Assembly (NCBI GenBank): GCA_028825345.1
Contig: JAPKAJ010000020.1
Location: 1-16,238, forward strand
Origin: Arenicellales bacterium
Lineage (GTDB): Bacteria; Pseudomonadota; Gammaproteobacteria; Arenicellales; UBA868
DNA: 16,238 nt
Reading direction: 5' to 3'
In this document: piece by piece, positions 1 to 7,385 of the stretch
Position numbering within the stretch: position 1 is the first letter of the stretch
How the letters are laid out: each line of letters starts with the position of its first letter
The notes under the pieces: generated by a model
The model's database searches: none
The model's input: the letters and a program-made list of their open reading frames with translations, nothing else
What the model was told of the DNA's origin: nothing
Translations under genes and position numbers: made by a program

Positions 1-319
1 ATTCGACATTTAAATATTGATTCAGATTTCTATTATCTCGAAAATTGATAGGAATTATCTATCACTAATAACATAATATTTATATGATGCACTGCAATAT
101 TATAGACCCGAGGTGCAGTTACCTCAGATCATCAACCCAAGTCAGCGACATGTAATTTTGTCAGGCCAACCCTATCTTTTAAAGGCTCTCCTACCCGACT
201 TAGGCGTGGATCGCCAGCAGCCGTTCCTCGCTCGCGCACCAGTACGAGCCGTTGAGACAGACGATACAATCGACTCGCGCCGCGCCGCCCAGAGCGCCTA
301 TCCTAAAAAGTGAGATTTC
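1..319. other. AT-rich left end and gene-poor leader before the acyltransferase gene
   Basis: No recognisable gene is seen here. The first ~110 bases are strongly AT-rich, and the base composition then shifts abruptly to that of the rest of the window. In the AT-rich part there is a small inverted repeat, TGATAG at 46-51 and CTATCA at 59-64, separated by 7 bases, and several possible but weak sigma-70 hexamers such as TTGATA at 45-50. These could form a promoter/operator for the gene at 320, but no pair of hexamers is good enough to call. The rest (113-313) contains one short open frame that is listed separately. Confidence 0.4.
113..313 (+). CDS. Doubtful 66-residue open reading frame upstream of the acyltransferase
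   Basis: A GTG-initiated frame of 66 residues ends at a TGA (311-313) that lies inside the region just upstream of the ATG at 320, so it would suit translational coupling to the acyltransferase. I do not recognise the protein. It shows no signal peptide, membrane segment or motif, no clear Shine-Dalgarno sequence precedes it, and it starts exactly where the AT-rich DNA ends. It could be a chance frame or the tail of a truncated gene. I list it only because of its position; it is more likely not a gene. Confidence 0.15.
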   Translation: MQLPQIINPSQRHVILSGQPYLLKALLPDLGVDRQQPFLARAPVRAVETDDTIDSRRAAQSAYPKK

Positions 320-1297
320 ATGGCAACTTCCCCAATCCTTTTTGTTTTTCCGGGTCAAGGATCACAATATCCAGGCATCGGTAAAGATCTATTTGACGCA
401 TTCGAGTCAGTGCGCCAACTCTATGGTCAGGCCAGCGAAGCCCTGGGTTACGATCTCGCGCAACTATCCTTCGAGGACCCTGAAGGGAAAATCAACCTGA
501 CCCGCTATACCCAGCCGGTCTTGCTGACACACTCCATTTCCTGTCTTCAGGCATTCCAGGAAGTGACCAACGGCAAAGTTGACGCGGGTCTAGCGGCCGG
601 CCACAGTCTGGGAGAGTATTCCGCACTGGTTGCAGCTGGCGCTTTGGATTTTCTTTCTGCTCTTCAACTGGTAAAGACCAGGGGCCAACTCATGGGGGAT
701 CTGGGGGACGGCGAAATGGAGGCCTTGCCATTGCCGATCGAAAGCGCTCAGGAATTGGCTGAACAGCATTACTGTGCCGTGGCAGCATGCAACCTGCCCG
801 AGCAAACCGTTGTCGGAGGGCGCGCCGAGGATTTGGATGCTCTGGTCAATGACTTCCAGGAGCGCTACCCCGGAAAACGCAGCGCGCGACTCAAAACCGA
901 GGGTGCGTTTCACACTTTCTACATGATCGAGGCCGCACTGCGATTCCGCGAAGCCCTGAGTGCCACACCTTTTTCCTCACCGGCCATCGAGGTGCTCTCC
1001 AACAGTTCCGGCATCTTTCACCGCAAAGACTCAAACAGTATCCGGGCAGGGCTTTTTTCGCAGCTCTTTAACCCGGTGCAGTGGCATGCCAATCTCATGC
1101 ATGCCGTGACCCAAGGTTGCGACACAATCATTGAGTTCGGTGGCGGCATCGGCAAAGGTCAAACAGCCGCAGAGAAAAAACCCAACCTCGCCAGCATCAT
1201 CAAGAAGTCGTTTCGCCACCAGCCAAACCCGCCGCGCTACCTAAGTGTGATCAACCAGGAAACTCTGTCAGACGCTGAATCAGTCTTTCGGCTGTAG
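320..1297 (+). CDS. Stand-alone FabD-like acyltransferase (ACP S-malonyltransferase family)
   Basis: A 325-residue protein with one complete acyltransferase domain of the FabD/PKS-AT type, which moves malonyl (or a related acyl group) from CoA to an acyl carrier protein in the cytoplasm. Visible landmarks are the oxyanion motif PGQGSQ (11-16), the nucleophile motif GHSLGEYSAL with Ser96, Arg121 in the TRGQLM segment (carboxylate-binding Arg of malonyl-specific enzymes), and His198 in GAFHTFYM. FabD has only a bare His in that region, while discrete trans-AT enzymes commonly have GAFHSRYM, so this motif looks more like the trans-AT type. The C-terminal part, with FGGGIGKG near 273-280, departs from FabD's GPGKVLTGL. 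Length fits the family. The ATG is preceded by AAGTGAG with a 5-nt spacer. No fabH, fabG, acpP, ketosynthase or other PKS gene is next to it, so it is not in a fab operon. Family is sure; substrate and pathway are not. Confidence 0.85.
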   Translation: MATSPILFVFPGQGSQYPGIGKDLFDAFESVRQLYGQASEALGYDLAQLSFEDPEGKINLTRYTQPVLLTHSISCLQAFQEVTNGKVDAGLAAGHSLGEYSALVAAGALDFLSALQLVKTRGQLMGDLGDGEMEALPLPIESAQELAEQHYCAVAACNLPEQTVVGGRAEDLDALVNDFQERYPGKRSARLKTEGAFHTFYMIEAALRFREALSATPFSSPAIEVLSNSSGIFHRKDSNSIRAGLFSQLFNPVQWHANLMHAVTQGCDTIIEFGGGIGKGQTAAEKKPNLASIIKKSFRHQPNPPRYLSVINQETLSDAESVFRL

Positions 1298-1366
1298 ACG
1301 CAGCTACCAGGTTACGGTAGTGCAATCTACACGATTCAAAGTGAGCGCCCGCGAGGGGAAAGACAG

Positions 1367-2266
1367 TTGAACACAGCTTCACTGTACCTTGTGACTGTGC
1401 TGATCTGGGGCTCAAGTTGGCTTGCTATCCGGTACCAGATTGGAATCGTGGCTCCAGAGATTTCTCTGATATACCGATTTGCACTGGCCACCGCGTTGCT
1501 GGTGCTGTGGTGCGCGGCGCGCGGTATTTCTCTGCGTTTTCGGTTGCGAGATCATCCGTACCTGGCCTTACTTGGGCTTTGCCTTTTTTCGATGAACTAC
1601 CTGTTGTTCTACCACGCAGCTTTCAATCTCGCAACAGGACTGCTGGCCGTGATCTTCTCAACGATGACGGTAATGAATATTGTCAACAGTGCTGTATTGC
1701 TCGGGCGAAAAACTGAAAAACAAACTATCCTGGGTGCATGCCTTGGTCTTGCTGGGATGACGTTAGTCTTTTGGCCACAAATCCAGCAAACCGGGACGAC
1801 GACATTTTCTGCGGTCGTTATCAGTGTCATTGGCACCTACCTCGCATCAATCGGTAATATCCTATCGGCCCGCAACCAGATGCATGGCTTGCCCGTGGTA
1901 TCGGCGAATGCAATCGGTATGGCCTACGGCACTTGCTTCTTGCTGATCTACAGTTTGTGGTCGGGTGCTCCCTTTGCGTTCGATACAGCTGGCTCCTATA
2001 TCGGCTCGCTCGCCTTTCTTGCGCTTTTTGCCTCGGCGATCGCCTTTGGCTGCTACCTCACCCTGGTCGGTCGGATCGGTCCAGAAAAGGCGGCCTATGC
2101 CACAGTGTTATTCCCAATCGTGGCACTTTCGCTTTCCACGTGGGTCGAAAACTTCCAGTGGCAAGGTCGTGCCATAGCTGGAGTCATCCTGGTCCTGGGC
2201 GGCAACGTCATCGTGCTCCTGGGACAAACGCACTTCAACGCCCTGATCAGGCTACTGCGCCGGTGA
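1367..2266 (+). CDS. EamA/DMT-family transporter (RhaT/YdcZ-like drug/metabolite exporter)
   Basis: A 299-residue inner-membrane protein made of two EamA repeats, roughly residues 1-137 and 150-287, with about ten hydrophobic helices. The N-terminal LIWGSSWLAIRYQ segment is the typical first-helix signature of this superfamily (WG-SW-x-K/R). Such proteins export small metabolites or amino acids; the substrate cannot be read from the sequence. The start is TTG at 1367, chosen because GAGGGG lies at 1353-1358 with an 8-nt spacer and the hydrophobic first helix follows at once; no ATG is available in a suitable place. It follows the acyltransferase by 69 bp on the same strand, so the two may be co-transcribed, and it converges on the MFS gene with only 19 bp between stop codons. 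Confidence 0.9.
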   Translation: MNTASLYLVTVLIWGSSWLAIRYQIGIVAPEISLIYRFALATALLVLWCAARGISLRFRLRDHPYLALLGLCLFSMNYLLFYHAAFNLATGLLAVIFSTMTVMNIVNSAVLLGRKTEKQTILGACLGLAGMTLVFWPQIQQTGTTTFSAVVISVIGTYLASIGNILSARNQMHGLPVVSANAIGMAYGTCFLLIYSLWSGAPFAFDTAGSYIGSLAFLALFASAIAFGCYLTLVGRIGPEKAAYATVLFPIVALSLSTWVENFQWQGRAIAGVILVLGGNVIVLLGQTHFNALIRLLRR

Positions 2267-2285
2267 AGCTCAAGGACTTGAAGAA

Positions 2286-3467
2286 TTAATCGGTTTGTCT
2301 GCGCCGGCCCAGCCACAAAACCATACCCAGAGCCAACAGCACCGCAGGGAGTACCGAGTAATTCAGCGCTCGCCAACCCACCCACTCGTGTAGAAAGCCC
2401 GAGCTGAGCGCGGTCAGCGCAACCATTCCAAATACCAGTAGGTCGTTAAGGCCCTGGGCCTTTGCCTTTTCTGGCGCGGTATATGTTTCGGTGAGAAGAG
2501 TGGTCCCGCCTATGAAGAGGAAGTTCCAGCCCAATCCCAAAAACACCAGTTCAAAAAGAAAATGGAACACACTAATACCGCTAAGGCCAATCAAAATACT
2601 GGCAAGCAGCAATATGGCGCCTGCGCTCATGATACGGGTTACACCGAAACGGGTAATCAGGTTTCCGGTAAAAAACGATGGCGCAAACATAGCGAGCACA
2701 TGCCACTGAATGACGAGTGCCGTATCAGCAAATTCATGATCGTGACTGGCCATCGCCAGCGGTGTCGACGTCATCACCAGATTCATTACGCCGTACGCGA
2801 TCATGGCGCCGATCACTGCTACCAGGTATTTTGGTTGCCTGGCAATCTGTGCCAAAGGCCGTTGCTCGCCAGAACGCTCGTGCTCTCCCGGTACGGCTAT
2901 CTGGATCTGTGAAACCAAGAGTATCGATAACCCATACAGAATCAACAGACTTGCGTAACTTCCCGCAAAAGGAATTCCCATCAACATATCCCGGGAATAG
3001 TTGGCAAGATTAGGCCCAATGAACGCCGCAAGAATGCCCCCGGCCAGTACCCAGGAAATCGCCCGACCACGATACGCTTCACCACTGATATCCGCTGCTG
3101 CGAAACGGTAATACTGGCCAAAGCCATTCAGGATGCCGATCAAAAATGACCCTACTGCAAAGGCAACAAAATTGTGCTCCACAATAGCCCACGTGGCGAC
3201 CATGGCGCCCGCAAACCCGACCATGAGGCCGATAATAAAACCGGCGCGCCGCCCTATCCGTTTCATCAAAACTGAAGCGGGAAAAGTCACTGCTAGAGTA
3301 CCGCAGTACATGCACGCTATCGGCAACGTCGCCCAAACCTTCTCCACGGAGAGTGTCAGCCCGACCAAGGCGGAGGCCGCAACGATAAGCGAACTGCCAG
3401 ACAGCATCAGTGCCTGACAAACAGCGAGAATCAGTACATTGCGCCGTAGCGCCCCTACAAAAGGCAT
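2286..3467 (-). CDS. Major facilitator superfamily transporter
   Basis: A 393-residue protein with about twelve predicted hydrophobic helices in two six-helix halves and a short hydrophilic loop in the middle (EHERSGEQRPLAQIARQP). The loop between helices 2 and 3 reads LMKRIGRRAGF, a degenerate form of the MFS motif A (GxLaDrxGrr). It sits in the inner membrane and probably works as a proton-coupled exporter or permease; the substrate is unknown. The ATG start has only a weak purine stretch (GGACAAG) in front. It lies 102 bp downstream of icmF on the same strand, so read-through from icmF is possible, and it converges on the EamA gene. The gap before it shows no clear terminator. Confidence 0.88.
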   Translation of the reverse strand: MPFVGALRRNVLILAVCQALMLSGSSLIVAASALVGLTLSVEKVWATLPIACMYCGTLAVTFPASVLMKRIGRRAGFIIGLMVGFAGAMVATWAIVEHNFVAFAVGSFLIGILNGFGQYYRFAAADISGEAYRGRAISWVLAGGILAAFIGPNLANYSRDMLMGIPFAGSYASLLILYGLSILLVSQIQIAVPGEHERSGEQRPLAQIARQPKYLVAVIGAMIAYGVMNLVMTSTPLAMASHDHEFADTALVIQWHVLAMFAPSFFTGNLITRFGVTRIMSAGAILLLASILIGLSGISVFHFLFELVFLGLGWNFLFIGGTTLLTETYTAPEKAKAQGLNDLLVFGMVALTALSSGFLHEWVGWRALNYSVLPAVLLALGMVLWLGRRRQTD

Positions 3468-3569
3468 AGTGCTATCTTGTCCGTTCGTCCTAAGACTTGG
3501 CTTACTGATCCAGCACGCCTATGCCCGTCAGAACATGTAAAGGTGGTGGGTGCGGCAGGCGTCGGGAAC

Positions 3570-6500
3570 TCACATGCCGCGGCGATATTTCCCACCCACT
3601 TGAAAAAGCGTGTCAGTAAGTTGGCCCAATGAACAGCACCGAGCCGCCTCCATTAGTGGGTAAAAAACATTCTCTCCACGCAAAGCGGCATATTTGACGG
3701 CATCAAGTGCCGGACCGGTCTGGCTTTCATGGCGGCGCTTAAAATCGGCAAGTCGGTCCAGCTGCCCCTGTTTTTCCGTTTCGGTGCCTCGAGCCAACTC
3801 TACATCGACTGATGTGCTAGGCGCATCCTTGACAAAAGAGTTAACACCGATGATCGGGTAACTGCCGTCATGTTTGCGGGTTTCATAATACAGAGACTCT
3901 TCTTGTATCTTGCCTCGCTGGTAACCGGTTTCCATCGCTCCTAAGACCCCACCGCGCTCTGCCAGGCGATCAAACTCTGCGAGTACTGCCTGCTCAACCA
4001 GATCGGTAAGCTCCTCTATGATGAAACTGCCCTGATTGGGATTTTCGTTGCGCGCCAGCCCCCACTCACGATTAATGATCAGCTGTATAGCCATAGCTCT
4101 GCGCACCGAGTCTTCGCTAGGAGTTGTCACTGCCTCATCATGGGCATTGGTATGCAAACTGTTGCAGTTGTCGTAAACCGCAATCAAAGCCTGAAGTGTA
4201 GTTCGAATATCATTGAAACCCATCTCTTGTGCATGCAAAGAACGACCCGAAGTCTGGATATGGTATTTCAGTCTCTGACTGCGGGCATTCGCACCATAAC
4301 GCTCCCGCATGGCAACCGCCCAGACCCGCCGCGCGACGCGCCCCATCACGGTGTACTCGGGGTCCATGCCATTGGAGAAAAAGAAAGACAAGTTCGGGGC
4401 AAAATCATCGATCTCCATACCGCGGGCCAGATAGGATTCCACGTAGGTAAAACCGTTCGCCAGGGTGAGTGCGAGCTGAGTAATCGGATTAGCACCTGCC
4501 TCGGCAATGTGATAGCCGGAGATTGAGACCGAGTAGAACTTGCGCACCCGGTTATCAATAAAGTACTGCTGAATGTCGCCCATCATGCTCAAACTGAAAT
4601 CAGTGGAAAAAAGACAGGTGTTTTGCCCCTGGTCTTCCTTGAGGATATCGGCCTGTACCGTGCCGCGGACATTTTCCAGCGTCCACGACCGAATTTTGGA
4701 TAACTCCTTTACATCCGGGTCGCGGCCTTGCTCATCACAAAACCGCTCGACCTGCTGATCAATGGCAGTGTTGAGAAAAAATGCCAGAACAGTCGGTGCC
4801 GGACCATTAATGGTCATGGATACGGATGTGGTCGGGCTGCAAAGGTCAAAACCCTGATAGAGCGTCCGCATGTCCTCCACGGTAGCGATAGAAACACCAG
4901 AGGTGCCGACCTTGCCGTAGATATCCGGGCGTAGTGCCGGGTCGGATCCATACAGGGTCACTGAATCAAAAGCCGTAGACAGACGCTTGGCCTCGGAATT
5001 AGCAGACAAAAGCTTAAAGCGACGATTGGTGCGCGAGGCGTCACCCTCCCCTGCAAACATACGGGTCGGATCTTCGTTCTCGCGTTTGAACGGAAATACC
5101 CCTGCGGTAAATGGAAATTCTCCCGGCACGTTTTCCAACAACTGCCAGATCAAACGATCCCCAGCGTCGGTATATCGAGGCAGACTGACACGAGGAATCC
5201 GGGTGCCAGACAAAGAGGTATAACTGAGAGCCTGCTCCCGCGCTTTACCCCGTACACAAATACTCAGACTGTCCTGGCGGTAGCGTTCAATCAAAGAATC
5301 GAATTCATTGATCCGTTCCAGGATTTCTGTGCCCAGTTTCTCGGCCACATCCTCAGCAAGCGCCTGAAGTGTCTCGGTTGGCTCTCCTGCCGCCGCAAGC
5401 AGATCGATACAACTGTGCAGGTGCTGGTATCGACGCGCCAAAACCGCCTGGCTTTCCGCCTCCTCGTGGTAGAGGCGAACAGCATCGGATATCTCAGACA
5501 GATAGCGCTCGCGACCGACGGGCACCACATCAGCGGGTTTCAAATTCAACTGTGGGTCAGGCAACAACCCGAGGCTCGGGGTTAGCCCGTACTCCACCAG
5601 AGCGGTATTAAGCGCTCGGTACAGCGCGGTCACACCTTGGTCATTAAAATGCGATGCCATGGTTGTATATACCGGCATAGCCGTGGGCTCAATACTGAAG
5701 TCGCCACGGTTACGCTGCACCTGCTTACGTACGTCCCGCAAAGCGTCCTGGGCGCCTTTGCGATCACACTTATTGATCGCGATGAAATCCGCATGATCCA
5801 GCATTTGGATCTTCTCAAGCTGTGACGGGGCGCCAAATTCCGGTGTCATGACATACAGCGCACAATCCACCTGAGAGACGATGCCGGCGTCACCCTGACC
5901 AATACCAGGCGTCTCGATGATGATCAGATCAAAACCGGCGCACTGGCAGGCGGCGAGGATGTCCCCGATCTGCGGCGGTATCTCTGCGCTCGCACCGCGG
6001 GTCGCCAGTGAACGCAAAAATACGGCGTCCCCGTCAATCGCATTCATGCGGATACGATCCCCAAGCAAAGCGCCGCCGGTCTTACGTCGAGTTGGGTCCA
6101 CTGCAAGCACCGCCAGGCGCAGGCGATCGCCGTAATCCATACGCCAGCGCAGAATCAGCTCATCAGTCAATGAAGATTTGCCCGAGCCACCGGTGCCGGT
6201 GATCCCCAAAATCGGTACCCGGCACTCTTCACGCGCTGCGCCCGCGCGGACCTGACGCAGAACAAATTCACTGACAGTCCCGTTTTCGATCTCGGTAATC
6301 AAACGGGCCAGTTGCCCGCCATCACGCCCGTCCAGTCCGTCCAGGCTCTCTTTACCCTGATCGCCAGGATAAAAATCGGCTTGCGCCATCATGTCATCGA
6401 TCATGCCCTGCAAGCCAAGACGCTGGCCGTCCTCTGGCGAGTAGATACGGCAGACCCCGTAATCGTGCAGTGCACGAATCTCTTCGGGAACGATCACCCC

Positions 6501-6845
6501 GCCGCCGCCGCCAAAGACGCGTATATCTCCCCGGCCGCGCTGGCGCAGCATATCGACCATGTAGGAGAAAAATTCACTGTGGCCGCCCTGGTAGGAACTA
6601 ACAGCAATGCCCTGCACATCTTCTTCGATAGCCGCATCAACAATTTCCCGGACACTACGATTGTGACCGAGGTGAATTACCTCCGCACCAGAGGCCTGTA
6701 GCAAGCGGCGGATGATGTTGATGGAAGCATCATGTCCGTCGAACAAGCTCGCCGCTGTAACAAAACGGATCCGGTAGCCCGGATCCGGGTCGGATCGGGT
6801 TCCTGGGCTAGACAGGGGGGGCGCACTCTGACTCATCGCTACCAT
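3570..6845 (-). CDS. icmF: Fused isobutyryl-CoA mutase IcmF (B12-binding, G-protein chaperone and mutase in one chain)
   Basis: A 1091-residue adenosylcobalamin enzyme that interconverts isobutyryl-CoA and n-butyryl-CoA, linking branched-chain amino acid (valine) and fatty acid metabolism; some family members act on isovaleryl/pivalyl-CoA. Domain order is that of IcmF: the B12-binding domain at ~25-155 with DGHDAS (36-41; His38 is the lower cobalt ligand), the MeaB-like GTPase at ~210-420 with P-loop GTGGSGKS (217-224), ETPG (311-314) and NKCD (358-361), a linker, and the mutase TIM barrel from ~560 on (FPFKR at 584-588, MFAGEG, SISGYH). The GTPase loads and protects the cofactor in cis. Length agrees with known IcmFs and no motif is missing. 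The start is either 6845 (MVAMS...) or Met4 at 6836; neither has a strong Shine-Dalgarno. It has a very good promoter at 6870-6898 and is divergent from a MerR regulator. The residues setting substrate choice cannot be assigned without an alignment. Confidence 0.95.
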   Translation of the reverse strand: MVAMSQSAPPLSSPGTRSDPDPGYRIRFVTAASLFDGHDASINIIRRLLQASGAEVIHLGHNRSVREIVDAAIEEDVQGIAVSSYQGGHSEFFSYMVDMLRQRGRGDIRVFGGGGGVIVPEEIRALHDYGVCRIYSPEDGQRLGLQGMIDDMMAQADFYPGDQGKESLDGLDGRDGGQLARLITEIENGTVSEFVLRQVRAGAAREECRVPILGITGTGGSGKSSLTDELILRWRMDYGDRLRLAVLAVDPTRRKTGGALLGDRIRMNAIDGDAVFLRSLATRGASAEIPPQIGDILAACQCAGFDLIIIETPGIGQGDAGIVSQVDCALYVMTPEFGAPSQLEKIQMLDHADFIAINKCDRKGAQDALRDVRKQVQRNRGDFSIEPTAMPVYTTMASHFNDQGVTALYRALNTALVEYGLTPSLGLLPDPQLNLKPADVVPVGRERYLSEISDAVRLYHEEAESQAVLARRYQHLHSCIDLLAAAGEPTETLQALAEDVAEKLGTEILERINEFDSLIERYRQDSLSICVRGKAREQALSYTSLSGTRIPRVSLPRYTDAGDRLIWQLLENVPGEFPFTAGVFPFKRENEDPTRMFAGEGDASRTNRRFKLLSANSEAKRLSTAFDSVTLYGSDPALRPDIYGKVGTSGVSIATVEDMRTLYQGFDLCSPTTSVSMTINGPAPTVLAFFLNTAIDQQVERFCDEQGRDPDVKELSKIRSWTLENVRGTVQADILKEDQGQNTCLFSTDFSLSMMGDIQQYFIDNRVRKFYSVSISGYHIAEAGANPITQLALTLANGFTYVESYLARGMEIDDFAPNLSFFFSNGMDPEYTVMGRVARRVWAVAMRERYGANARSQRLKYHIQTSGRSLHAQEMGFNDIRTTLQALIAVYDNCNSLHTNAHDEAVTTPSEDSVRRAMAIQLIINREWGLARNENPNQGSFIIEELTDLVEQAVLAEFDRLAERGGVLGAMETGYQRGKIQEESLYYETRKHDGSYPIIGVNSFVKDAPSTSVDVELARGTETEKQGQLDRLADFKRRHESQTGPALDAVKYAALRGENVFYPLMEAARCCSLGQLTDTLFQVGGKYRRGM

Positions 6846-6869
6846 TTTTGTGGTTAGATTGAGCGAAAC

Positions 6870-6898
6870 ATTTTAGTTTCCGTTTACGTAAACGTCAA
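6870..6898 (-). promoter_or_regulatory. Strong sigma-70 promoter for icmF, with the operator in its spacer
   Basis: Read on the - strand, the -35 box is TTGACG (6893-6898, 5/6 match) and the -10 box is TAAAAT (6870-6875, 5/6 match), with a 17-bp spacer. Transcription would begin near 6863, giving a leader of about 18 nt before the ATG at 6845. Most of the 14-bp palindrome lies in the spacer, the place where MerR-family proteins usually bind. Confidence 0.7.
6881..6894. promoter_or_regulatory. Palindromic operator, probable LiuR/MerR-family binding site
   Basis: CGTTTACGTAAACG is a perfect 14-bp palindrome centred between 6887 and 6888. Two mismatched positions further out on each side, the symmetry resumes with TT (6877-6878) and AA (6897-6898). 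The core with its TTGAC-type flank resembles what I recall of the site described for LiuR regulators in proteobacteria. It lies between icmF and a LiuR-like gene and overlaps both divergent promoters, so the encoded regulator is the obvious candidate to bind it. Confidence 0.7.
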
Positions 6899-6911
6899 TT
6901 GAAGTTATACT
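6883..6911 (+). promoter_or_regulatory. Promoter for the MerR-family regulator gene, possibly giving a leaderless mRNA
   Basis: On the + strand TTTACG (6883-6888) and TATACT (6906-6911) are spaced by 17 bp. The -35 box is part of the palindrome, so binding there would autoregulate the gene. With the usual 6-7 nt between the -10 box and the start site, transcription would begin at or next to the A of the ATG at 6918. Confidence 0.5.
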
Positions 6912-6917
6912 GACATT

Positions 6918-7334
6918 ATGGCCATGATGATGCAAACCAACCCTTCCAGTGATACCCACAATACGTCCTACTCAATCTCGGATCTGGCCCGAGAATTCGG
7001 GGTAACCACTCGGGCGATTCGGTTTTACGAAGACGAAGGGCTGCTGCGGCCTGGGCGATCCGGCCGACAGCGGGTGTATCGTACCCGCGATCGTGTGCGA
7101 CTGAAACTGATTCTACGTGGCAAACGCCTGGGCTTCTCGCTAAACGAGGTGGGCGAGATTATCAATATGTATGACTCCAATCCCGGAGAGGCGGGCCAAT
7201 TGCGTTATTTCCTAGAGCAAATCCGCCAGCGCCGCGAGACCCTAAAGCAGCAGCACCACGATATTGACGTAACTCTGCAAGAGCTGGATACCATACAAGC
7301 TCAGTGCCAGGACCGTCTTACCACCCTGAGCTGA
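6918..7334 (+). CDS. LiuR-like MerR-family transcriptional regulator
   Basis: A 138-residue DNA-binding protein. The N-terminal winged helix-turn-helix (18-~85) has the MerR signature YSISDLAREFGVTTRAIRFY followed by EDEGLL and then LKLILRGKRLGFSL, which is typical of the LiuR group that controls branched-chain amino acid degradation genes. A long dimerisation coiled coil follows (~95-135). There is no large effector domain and no metal-binding cysteine pair (a single Cys at 130), so it is not a MerR/CueR-type metal sensor. It is divergent from icmF across 72 bp that hold a matching palindrome, so it most likely controls icmF and itself, perhaps in response to an acyl-CoA. The start region has ATG at 6918, 6924, 6927 and 6930 and no Shine-Dalgarno sequence; I kept the first ATG because a leaderless transcript would begin there. 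No liu genes are adjacent. Confidence 0.88.
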   Translation: MAMMMQTNPSSDTHNTSYSISDLAREFGVTTRAIRFYEDEGLLRPGRSGRQRVYRTRDRVRLKLILRGKRLGFSLNEVGEIINMYDSNPGEAGQLRYFLEQIRQRRETLKQQHHDIDVTLQELDTIQAQCQDRLTTLS

Positions 7335-7385
7335 TCTCTCCCAGGGTATCATCCTCTTTCGTCCTATTCGCGCAGCGAACCGTAC

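Noticed and set aside
3468..3569. Possible terminator between icmF and the downstream MFS gene (ACGCCT with GCC at 3515-3525, against GGC with AGGCGT at 3554-3562)
   Set aside because: The stem has a bulge and a loop of nearly 30 bases and no T tract on either strand, so it is not convincing.
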